64,000 bases of DNA from CAYYJS01 sp964472315 (GTDB lineage Bacteria; Verrucomicrobiota; Kiritimatiellia; UBA8416). The notes beneath the pieces were generated by a model. That model was not told the DNA's origin and did no database searches. It saw nothing but the letters and a program-made list of their open reading frames with translations. This document shows positions 41,744 to 50,100 of this stretch, one piece after another (within the stretch, counting starts at the first letter, position 1; each line of letters begins with the position of its first letter). The DNA is taken from contig CAYYJS010000001.1 of the NCBI GenBank assembly GCA_964472315.1, forward strand, positions 62,001 through 126,000, read 5' to 3'. The position numbers were made by a program, and so were the translations under genes.

Positions 41744-44343
41744 TTGCTCTCTCCCCTCATCTTGTTCAAGGCATATTCCGCGGCCCGCCGGACTTCCGGA
41801 TGATTGTCGCTCAGCAGCGCCTCCACGTCAGCCAGCGCCTCGCCGGCCGCGAGATCGCCCAGCGCGACGACCGCGCACGCCCGCACTCGCGGATCGCGGT
41901 TTCCCAGCAGCGGCACGAGCGCCGGCACGGCGCGCCGGTCGCCAAGCCGGCCAAGTGTCTCCGCCGCCAGTTCCCGCACCGTTCCTTCGCCATCGGCCAG
42001 CATGGCCATTACGGGCTCGACGAAGGCCGGGTCGCCCAGGCGCCCGGCCGACCAGACCGCGGCGCTGCGCACGGCGTGGTGCGGATCTCCCAGCGCGCCG
42101 CGGACCTGCGCCGCGGCCTTCGCGCCGCCCACGCAGCCGAACGTCCAGGCCAGGCCCTGCCGCACACGCGGATCGGGATGGCCGGCGGCCGCATCGAGCC
42201 GCGCCAGGGCTTCCGCGTCGAAGCCGGTCGCGATCAGTGCGGCGAGCGAACGCCGGGCTTCGACGGATCCCGTCGCGAAGCCCTCAACCAGCCAGGATAC
42301 GTCAACGCGTCCCAGCTCGATCAGCGTATCCCGTATGGTCTTCTGGTGAATGTCGATGTCGTGGTTGATCCAATACACCATCGGCGGGACGGCGGTCGCG
42401 GCGGGGAACTCGACCATCAGGGCGGCAACGGCGTCGATCTGCGTCGGCAACCGGTGCGATTCCAGCCTCATGAGGGTCTCGCCGATCGAGCGGTAGGCGC
42501 GCGATCGGTCGCACCAGACGAGCGCCCGGTACATGACAGCCAGCTTCGACTGGAAATACGCGTCGACCAGATGGCGCTTGAGATGCTCCTCGATCGCACT
42601 GAAAGCGCGCGCGTCGCCCGTCGCGCCGAGGGCCAGACAGGCCCGCGCTTCGACGCTGTTCCCCGCAATGTCCGGCCGGCCTTCGTGCGTGATGAACGGC
42701 AGGATGCGGTCGATGTGCGAGACATCCGGCACCCTCACGAAGGACAGCAGCGCCATGCTCTGGACGTTGCGCCACGCCGCGGGGTTGTCGCCCGGACCGG
42801 CCATGGCAAGCACGGGCAGAAGCGCGCCGGTCAGGTCCCTGTCGGCGACGAAGGCGAGGGCTGCCAGGCAATCGGCGGCCCTCGCGTAGGCACGCTCGGC
42901 GGCGCATCTTCGTTCCTCCGCTGCCCGTTTCACGTCCGGCGCGCCGTCGCCGCTGTCCGCCGGCCGGTGCGCTTTGATGGTCTCGATACGGGCCCGGAAC
43001 GCTGACAGCACCGTATCGCGTCCGCGCGCATCGCCGAGCAGGCACAACACCATCGCCGCCTCCAGGCGCAACTCCGCCGCGCCATCGCGCAGGGCGGCAA
43101 CGCAGTCCGGGATGGCCTGTCGGACGTCGCCGAGCCCGGCCGCATCGAGCGCGGCGGCCGCGTCGGTCTTGGGTCCGGCCACCACCAGGCGTTGCCCGAG
43201 AAAGTCACGCAACGCCGTCATGGCGCGCAACCGCGGCGACGGCGCCGCCTTCAAGAGCCGGTTGAGATCCTGCCGCCCGTCCGGCGTATCGAGCAACGCC
43301 AACAGGCGTGCGCGCAGGCGATCCCGCTGGTTGGCGGGAACGTGGTCCGCGGCCAGGAGCAGCGAACGGACCGATGCCGTGCCCGGTATGGCCACCAGCA
43401 TGCTCGCGGCGCGCTCCTGAACCGGCGGCAGGGGCACGGATACAACATGGCCGCCGGCATCGCGCCACTCGATGGTCGTCCCGTCCATCTCCAGGATGCC
43501 GCACAGCGGTTCGGCCGCGGCGGCGCCGAGACCCGCGATCGGCCGCTGCACGGCACGGCGCACAACGTCGGTTGGATCGGCAAGCAGCATGACGATCCCC
43601 GGCGTGGCATTCGTGTGCCCGCCCCGCACAAGCCCTTCCGCCGCCGCGATCCGCAGCTCGGGCTCCGCCGCGCGCAGGAGCGACTCCAGCGCCTCGCGCG
43701 CCCGGTCGGAAGACACGTAACCCAGCGCATCCGCCGCGGCCTGTCGCGCCACGCCGGAGTCGAACTTTACGGCGGCGATCAGCACATCCATGGCCGGCTC
43801 GCCGATCTCGGCCAGGGCATGGGCCGCCGCGTTCGCGAGCGCCTCATCGTCGCCCCGCATCGCGGTATCGAGCGGCGGCACCGCGCGCGGATCGCGAATC
43901 GTGCCCAGCGCCTGCGCCGCCAGGCGCCGCAGCTCGGCGTCGGCGTGCGCGTCGGCGAGCACCGCGCCAAGCGCCGGCGTGGCCGCCGGATCGCCGATGC
44001 GGCCGAGCGCCACGGCGGCCGCCTTGCGGACGTCGAGCCGGATATCGGCGAGCAGCGCCACGAGCCCGCCGGTGGCGGCCCGTTCGCGGCGGATGCCGAG
44101 TTCGGAGGCCGCCGCGAGGCGCGCTTCAGGCTCGACGGCGCCGAGCTTGTCGATGAGCCCCGCGCCATCCGACCCCGGCGACGCTGCCTCACGCCGCCCG
44201 CACGCGCAGAACAGCGCCATGGCCGCCGCCAGCGCGGCCGCCCCGCGGACGACCCGTGCGCACAGGACCACCCGGCCCCGCATTTGGCCGCGCAACTGGC
44301 CCCTTGTTCCGGGCATGCTCCCGACGTTGGCGAGCGGCGCCAT
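41740..44343 (-). CDS. HEAT-repeat protein, probable lipoprotein
   Basis: An 867-aa alpha-helical repeat protein. The N-terminus has a basic stretch and a hydrophobic segment ending in a loose lipobox (MALFCAC, near residue 48), so it may be lipid-anchored. HEAT/PBS-lyase repeats fill about 60-260 (KAAAVALGRIGDPAATPALG, RLAAQALGTIRDPRAVPPL) and again about 690-860 (AVRSAAVWSAGRLGDPA, RELAAETLGRLGDRRAVPAL), with a less regular middle. HEAT solenoids serve as protein interaction scaffolds; no catalytic motif is seen. It begins directly after the stop of the upstream gene (TAGATG) and overlaps the downstream ExbD gene by 4 bases, so it is an integral operon member and may scaffold the motor. Confidence 0.78.
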   Translation of the reverse strand: MAPLANVGSMPGTRGQLRGQMRGRVVLCARVVRGAAALAAAMALFCACGRREAASPGSDGAGLIDKLGAVEPEARLAAASELGIRRERAATGGLVALLADIRLDVRKAAAVALGRIGDPAATPALGAVLADAHADAELRRLAAQALGTIRDPRAVPPLDTAMRGDDEALANAAAHALAEIGEPAMDVLIAAVKFDSGVARQAAADALGYVSSDRAREALESLLRAAEPELRIAAAEGLVRGGHTNATPGIVMLLADPTDVVRRAVQRPIAGLGAAAAEPLCGILEMDGTTIEWRDAGGHVVSVPLPPVQERAASMLVAIPGTASVRSLLLAADHVPANQRDRLRARLLALLDTPDGRQDLNRLLKAAPSPRLRAMTALRDFLGQRLVVAGPKTDAAAALDAAGLGDVRQAIPDCVAALRDGAAELRLEAAMVLCLLGDARGRDTVLSAFRARIETIKAHRPADSGDGAPDVKRAAEERRCAAERAYARAADCLAALAFVADRDLTGALLPVLAMAGPGDNPAAWRNVQSMALLSFVRVPDVSHIDRILPFITHEGRPDIAGNSVEARACLALGATGDARAFSAIEEHLKRHLVDAYFQSKLAVMYRALVWCDRSRAYRSIGETLMRLESHRLPTQIDAVAALMVEFPAATAVPPMVYWINHDIDIHQKTIRDTLIELGRVDVSWLVEGFATGSVEARRSLAALIATGFDAEALARLDAAAGHPDPRVRQGLAWTFGCVGGAKAAAQVRGALGDPHHAVRSAAVWSAGRLGDPAFVEPVMAMLADGEGTVRELAAETLGRLGDRRAVPALVPLLGNRDPRVRACAVVALGDLAAGEALADVEALLSDNHPEVRRAAEYALNKMRGESK

Positions 44344-45816
44344 CTACTCGTTCTCCTCCGCCCGTCGGCCGGCGTAGACGCAGAGCGAAAAGCCCGTCCG
44401 GCCCCACGCGTTCTCCAGCTTGAAGAGCACCGCGTTCACGCCCTTCCGCAGGTGAACCTTGGCGTGCTTGCGGTCGGGCACCCACGGATGCGGCGTCTTG
44501 CCGCTGGTGTACACCTCTTCGCCGTTGATCCAGCATTTGCCGTAGTCGTCACTGCCGAAGATGCAGAAACGGGTCTGTTCCTCGTCGCACCACAGTTCCG
44601 TGTAGGCATACCAGATGGCCCATTCCTTTGGCGGAGTCGGAATGAAGCAGACGCGCCGGTCCGTCGCCAGGAACTCCCAGCGGATCGGCTGCTGATCCAT
44701 TCCGACATAGCGGGCATCGAGGTCGATGCCGGTGAAGCCGAGCCGCGGGTCGAGGCTGGCCTCGGGCGGGAACTTCTCTTCGAGGTTCCGGCGACCGGGA
44801 TTGGGGAACGGTCCGATGACGTACCACATGTTGACGAACATCCAGCGCGTCGTCTCGCCGCGCGAGACGATCTTCCGACCGGGAAGGGGCATGGCCTTGC
44901 TCAGGTCGATCCCAAGATCGACGGGAAGTCCCAGTTCCTTCTTTGTGATCGGGCCGTCGCCGCGTCCCCACTCGTGTTCGAACGCGCGCGGGTCCATCCC
45001 CGTTTCGCCGCGAAACAGATCGTCGGGCCGTTCGATCACGGCCTTGATGTTGTACATCTGGGCGACACCTTGAGCGAAATCCCATTCGGACCAGGTGCCG
45101 AGAATCCCCGGCTCGAGAATGGCGGCCAGGTCCAGCATCCGTCGCCCGGCGCCCATCATGCCGCGGAGCTCGGTCTTGACACCGGACAACGCTTCCTTGA
45201 ACTCCGCCATCGCCGCGTCAGCGGTGGAGGCGATGCGCGGCACGATCGCGCCGGGATCGAGATCGGGGTGTTCGGGCGCCACCACGTCCGTGGCTTCATA
45301 AGCCTTCCGCAGGGGCAGATGCTGCAGGCGCGCCAGCTCGCTGGCCCGGAATATCCGGTACAGGTCGTGAAGACGCTGGTCCAGAATCCGGGCGGTGTCG
45401 TAGAGCGCGGTCAGATCCTGCCGCTCCAGTTCCGAGGACAGGGCCGCCCGTTCGTGCGGCTGCGGATCCGCCGTCGCGAGCGCCGCCAATGGCTCGGGGG
45501 TTCGTGTCGACGCGGCATACTTCTCGTAGCGGGCGTCGCGGACCCGTTCCATCAGCCCCAGCATCTCGCGCAACTTCACGATGTCCGTACGGGCATAGCC
45601 GGCCTCGGTCTCCAGCAGACGCCGGGCGAACGCGATGGCCTCGTTGCCCTCGGCCACGACCGGCGGCGGCACGCGCTTCGGGCGCGCCCACGCAAACCAG
45701 CCGAACCAGCCGAAGTACGATCCCGCGCACAGCAGCGCGGACAGGAGGAAGAGGCCGCCGGACAACAGGTAAACCTGCCGCCGCTTTCGGGCCAGTTGGA
45801 GGGGCGTGGTCGTCAT
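44344..45816 (-). CDS. Membrane-anchored protein with C-terminal beta-sandwich, motor operon member
   Basis: A 490-aa protein of unknown family. A single N-terminal helix (VYLLSGGLFLLSALLCAGSY, about 14-33) anchors it in the inner membrane with a short cytoplasmic start. A helical region follows (about 60-260). The C-terminal part (about 320-490) is a beta-sandwich with FGSDDYGKCWINGEEVYTSG and VHLRKGVNAVLFKLENAWG, like PA14 or galactose-binding modules. In an Exb operon, a protein with one N-terminal helix and a long periplasmic part stands where TonB would be expected, but no TonB C-terminal domain or proline-rich linker is seen. GAGGT lies 7 bases before the ATG. Confidence 0.68.
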   Translation of the reverse strand: MTTTPLQLARKRRQVYLLSGGLFLLSALLCAGSYFGWFGWFAWARPKRVPPPVVAEGNEAIAFARRLLETEAGYARTDIVKLREMLGLMERVRDARYEKYAASTRTPEPLAALATADPQPHERAALSSELERQDLTALYDTARILDQRLHDLYRIFRASELARLQHLPLRKAYEATDVVAPEHPDLDPGAIVPRIASTADAAMAEFKEALSGVKTELRGMMGAGRRMLDLAAILEPGILGTWSEWDFAQGVAQMYNIKAVIERPDDLFRGETGMDPRAFEHEWGRGDGPITKKELGLPVDLGIDLSKAMPLPGRKIVSRGETTRWMFVNMWYVIGPFPNPGRRNLEEKFPPEASLDPRLGFTGIDLDARYVGMDQQPIRWEFLATDRRVCFIPTPPKEWAIWYAYTELWCDEEQTRFCIFGSDDYGKCWINGEEVYTSGKTPHPWVPDRKHAKVHLRKGVNAVLFKLENAWGRTGFSLCVYAGRRAEENE

Positions 45817-45825
45817 GCATTTACC

Positions 45826-46251
45826 TCAATCCGTCGTCCGTACGCCAACGCGGTTAAGTCCCAGAAACTGCAAGTGGTCGAGCATGCGCGAAACATGCCG
45901 GGTCGGTGTATTCCGATCCACGTCCAAGCGCACCTTGCGGTTCGCGTCCTTCGCCACCATGGCCGTCAGCCGTTTGTGGAGCAGCGTCTGCGTCATCTCC
46001 TCGCCATCCATGACGATCAGCGGATCGCCGTAAGGTGGCCGCGGCGCCGTCATTTCGACGATGATCGTGTCGTACTGCGCCGTCGTCTCCTCGGCCGACG
46101 CCGCATCCGGCAGCACGATGCCGATGTCCTTGTGCGGCTTCTGCAACATCGAGGTCACGAGGAAGAAGATGAGCAGGATGAAGACGCAGTCGATCAACGG
46201 CGCCATCTGGATCTCGTCGCCTTCCTCTTCCGAATCCGCCCGCACCTTCAT
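45826..46251 (-). CDS. exbD: ExbD/TolR-family motor protein (first copy)
   Basis: A 141-aa inner-membrane protein. The single helix holds the conserved Asp in MAPLIDCVFILLIFFLVTSM (about 16-35), and the periplasmic part ends MLDHLQFLGLNRVGVRTTD. It pairs with the ExbB encoded directly upstream: the ATG at 46251 overlaps the ExbB stop in ATGA. An upstream in-frame ATG at 46281 would extend it by 10 residues but overlap ExbB further, so it is less likely. The gene for the membrane-anchored sandwich protein follows 9 bases after its stop. Confidence 0.9.
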   Translation of the reverse strand: MKVRADSEEEGDEIQMAPLIDCVFILLIFFLVTSMLQKPHKDIGIVLPDAASAEETTAQYDTIIVEMTAPRPPYGDPLIVMDGEEMTQTLLHKRLTAMVAKDANRKVRLDVDRNTPTRHVSRMLDHLQFLGLNRVGVRTTD

Positions 46252-47060
46252 TTCGCCCCGCCTCCCCGCGCCGTCTTCCAACGCCCCTGAACCATGGACA
46301 ACACTTCCTCCAGTTCGTTGGCGATGAGGTTAATGCGGAATTTGAAGAGGTTGAACGCGAACAGCGTCGTGATCGCCACGATCAGGCCGTAGATCGTGGT
46401 CAACAACGCCTTCTCGATACCGCCCGCCAGCATGGCCGGGTTGCCCATCTCGCCGGCGAGGGCCACGTCGCGAAAGCATTCGCGAATGCCGACGACGGTT
46501 CCGAGCAGGCCGATCAACGGCGTGAGGCCGGCGATCGCCGCCAGCGGAAAGCACATCATCCGGTGCAGGTCAAGGTCGCGCGAGGCCAGTTCGTTGACCG
46601 TCGCTTCCCGTTCCTCGCGCGGGGCGTCGCCGGCATCGGCCAGGTAGAGCAGCACTTTGCCGAGCGTGCTCTTGCGGTCGTGCCGGACCGCCTCGCGCAA
46701 CGCGCCGGCATCGCCCTGGTCCAGTAGCGCGCCGAGCTTCTTGAGCAACGCGGCCGGGAGGATGCGCTTGCGCGTCATCCGCAGCGCCCGCTCCAGCACG
46801 AAGGCGACGCCGATAATCAGCAGCGCGTCGATGCCGTACATCGCGCTGCCACCCGCCGTGTGCAGGTACTTGAGGTTCTTCCAGGCGCCCGCGAGCCTGG
46901 TTCCCGCCGGCGCGGTCGGGCTTTGCGCGGAGATGTCCACCGCCGAAACGCCTGCCGGCGCGGGCGCCGCCTCCTGGCCCTGCGCCACCCATGTTCCGCC
47001 CGCCGCCAGCAGGAACGCCGTCATCCCGATCGCCACCCTCATGCCTCGCCCTCGTCTCAT
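46248..47060 (-). CDS. exbB: MotA/TolQ/ExbB-family proton channel protein
   Basis: A 270-aa inner-membrane protein forming the proton channel of a Ton/Tol-like motor. It has a signal-like N-terminus (VAIGMTAFLLAAGGTWVAQGQ), a first family helix (GIDALLIIGVAFVLERAL), a cytoplasmic loop, and the conserved channel part: CFPLAAIAGLTPLIGLLGTV and GGIEKALLTTIYGLIVAITT, with the usual Thr and Gly residues. The frame is open to 47210, but the ATG at 47060 has GGGAGAACGAGG upstream and gives the N-terminal signal sequence often seen in ExbB proteins of PVC bacteria; the ATG at 47042 is also possible. The stop overlaps the ExbD start. A 91-bp gap separates it from the HEAT-heparinase gene upstream. Confidence 0.9.
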   Translation of the reverse strand: MRRGRGMRVAIGMTAFLLAAGGTWVAQGQEAAPAPAGVSAVDISAQSPTAPAGTRLAGAWKNLKYLHTAGGSAMYGIDALLIIGVAFVLERALRMTRKRILPAALLKKLGALLDQGDAGALREAVRHDRKSTLGKVLLYLADAGDAPREEREATVNELASRDLDLHRMMCFPLAAIAGLTPLIGLLGTVVGIRECFRDVALAGEMGNPAMLAGGIEKALLTTIYGLIVAITTLFAFNLFKFRINLIANELEEVLSMVQGRWKTARGGGAK

Positions 47061-47151
47061 TCCTCGTTCTCCCTTCTGCTCGTTACGCGCCGATTTCCGT
47101 GCCGTCCCCGACACGCGACACCGGACACGTCCTTTTCGCGGTTTGCCTGCA

Positions 47152-50100
47152 CTACTCGATGATCGCCCTCGTACCGTCGAATCGTATGCGTGCGTCTCCG
47201 ACGGCGACAAGACTGTCCAGCCCCGTTCCCGAAACCACTCTGACCTCGGGCGGCGGGACGCCGCGCTGCAACGTCAGCACCGCGAAGTAGCCGGCGCCGG
47301 GCGGCGCGTTGGCTACGAACCCGGGCGTCTGTTCGGCTTTCGAACGCGCCAGTTCGGGGCGTTCAAGATGCGCCTTCACATCGGGTACGGCAAGGATCTT
47401 AACGTCCGACGGCGCGACGAACGTGCCCTTCAGCGAGGCGCCGTTCTGGGACGCCAGGAACGAGTAACCATCGGGGAGCACCTCCGTGCGCAGGTCGCCC
47501 TCGGCGGGCAGATGCCACAGCCACTGACGGCGCCCGCCCGCCTCGATGCGGTCGACGACGACCATCAGCGCCGGCGCGCCGCACCGGCCGCTGTAATCCA
47601 CCGCCACCGCGCGCATGCCGCGCAGGAGGGGATCCTCCGTCATCGGCGACAGTTCGCTTTCGTCGACGCCCAGCCCCCGGGCCGTCAGTTTGCGTTGCCG
47701 CTCCCACGCTTCCTTCGCGCGGCCCACGATCTGCACATACACGGCGTTCAGGTCGACCGAGACGTGTCCGGAACCGTCCGCGCTTGCCGCCCAGCTCAGC
47801 GTACGCCCCACGCCGCCTTCGCTGCACAGGTTGTCGGGCAGCAGCACGACACTGTCGAGCCAGCGTTCGGCGCCGCGTCCGGTCGTCGTCCTGGCCCATT
47901 CGCGGCCGAATCCGTAAAGCCGCAGCGCGGCCGCGTTCTGCTGACTCCACCCGCCGCCCGTTTCGTGGCGGGCGTAGATCTGGAACACGATGTCGTCGGA
48001 ATCCCGCCACCGGTTGCGGAACAGGTACATGCCCTTGCCCATGGCCTGGTAGGTCTTCGGGAAGTTCGTTTCGGGATGTTCCGGTTCGATCGTCGTGCCG
48101 CCGGTGACGGGGTCCAGCGGGTAGTTGACAAACAGCCACGGCAGGTCATCGAGTCCGACCTTTTCCACGATGTTCGCCCGGGTTTCCGGTCGGCCGGGAT
48201 CCACCTGATTCAGTTTGTTCCATATCCAGAGAACCCCGGGCTTGTACGGCTCGGGAATGACCGGGAATCCGAGCGTCATGAACTGCACGCCGGAACCGAT
48301 GCCGCTCTTCCCGTTGAACGGCTGCATGAAGAGGCTGGGAGGGGCGCCTTCCGGCTCCCGCAGGATTGCCGCCACCATGTAGCGCAGCGGGAAATGGGTG
48401 GCGTCGGGGTGGGGCGAGACCATTTCGCCGAACATGCGCTTGTATGCGGTGTGGTAACGGACGGGCGTGTCGGCGGTGTGCGTGTAGACTTCGCCCTCGG
48501 ATTGGTAGCCGCCGTCGCCCATCAGTTTGCGCGCGTTGCGGTACATGGCCGTGCGGCACTGATGAAACACCTGTTGCTTGCGGGCGTCCATCCCCGTCCG
48601 CTCCAGATCCTCGGTGTTGACCCGGTTCCACACCCGCAGCCGTTGCAGGGACTCGGTCTGCTCGTCCAGCAGCGTCTGCATCTCCTTGTCGTCGTCCGTG
48701 ACGAAGGAGAAGACCGTACGCACGGCGGCCATCGCGTTGCTGCCGGCGCTGTGCGCCACGAAGACCGGATACGGGCCCGCCGACAGCTTCACGATCGCGC
48801 GGTCGGGCAGTTCGCGTCCCGCCACGGTGATACAGGAGTCGCCCTGGGGCGGAAGCTCGACCCGGTAATACCCGGGGCGCGGATTGTCCACCACCGTGTG
48901 CAGCAGAAAAGACACCGCGCTGAATTCCGGCTGCTCCGCACGCAGTTCCTCCCACGGGTAGATGCCGTCGCTCGCAACCTGGCCGTCCGGCATGGGACGC
49001 ATGCCGCGGTCGAAGCCGGCGACCCGCAACGGCATGCCGTTGGTCGCGAATGGCGCGCCGCCGAGCGCATCGATCCACTCGCCCGGGGCCACGGGAGAAA
49101 ACACGGGGCCGCTCCAGAGCCAGTCCCGCGGCGACTCCCGGCTGCGCAGCGGGCTCGCCGACACACCGGGAGGAACGCGCTCGGCCGGCGCGATCGGGAT
49201 GGCCTCGCTGCCGGGCGGCGGCGGGGGCGGCCGGCCCGGATCCATCCAGTAGGCCAGCGAGAGCATCGCGCCCCCCCCCTGGATGGGCGAATAGTAGTTG
49301 CTGTCCTCCGACCAGTTGGCGCATATGCTGAACCGCCCCATGTCCGTGGAGGTGAGATTGCTCACGCGCACCAGATAGGTCTCGACCTCCCGGCGGAAGT
49401 CTTCCGGCCAGGCGTCCCAGCACAGGTCGTATGCCAACGCGATGGTCGTCAGCCGCGGTCCCCAGACCTGGCCGAGGCTGAGGAAGCCGAAGTCGCGTTT
49501 GGCCATTTCTTCGCGCACAAACGGAATCGCGGCGGCCGCGTACGACGGGTCGTCCACGAGCCGGTACACCATGCCCATGCAGACGGGATCGGCCGCCGCG
49601 GCCATGCGCCGGAAGGCGGCCCTGCCGAACGGCGTGCCCAACCGCGCCCGCAGCGCCGGCAACTCATACGCGCGGAACAGGATGCGCGGGTGCTCATGGG
49701 GGCCAACCGGCCGGAATCCCTCCGCAATGGGCGGACGCGCCGGCTTCAGGGACGCCGTCGCGCGCCCCGAGATGTCCAGGCCGTGGTACTTGCCCGTATA
49801 GGCGCCCTCGAAACCGCCGCCTTCATTCCGCTTGAGCGTGACCTCATACTCGCCGTAGCCGCCCATGATCCACGGGTCCTCGGCGATGCCCATGCGGATC
49901 GAAAACCGTAGCGCGTCACCGTCATCCGACGCCGTTTCCACGCGCCCGAAATGCATGCCCCGGTTGACGCCGTGTCCGACGATGCGCTCCCATCGCCCGG
50001 CCCGCCGCGCCAGGTCCAGCCGCAGTCTGGTGCGTCCGGCCGGCACGTACGCCGCCACCTCCGGCTCCGCCTCGGCATCGTCCAGCCAGGGCATGTTGTT

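Noticed and set aside
43192..46290. A 1032-codon plus-strand frame opposite the HEAT, sandwich and ExbD genes
   Set aside because: It is antisense to three supported genes and has His/Arg/Gln-rich composition without motifs.
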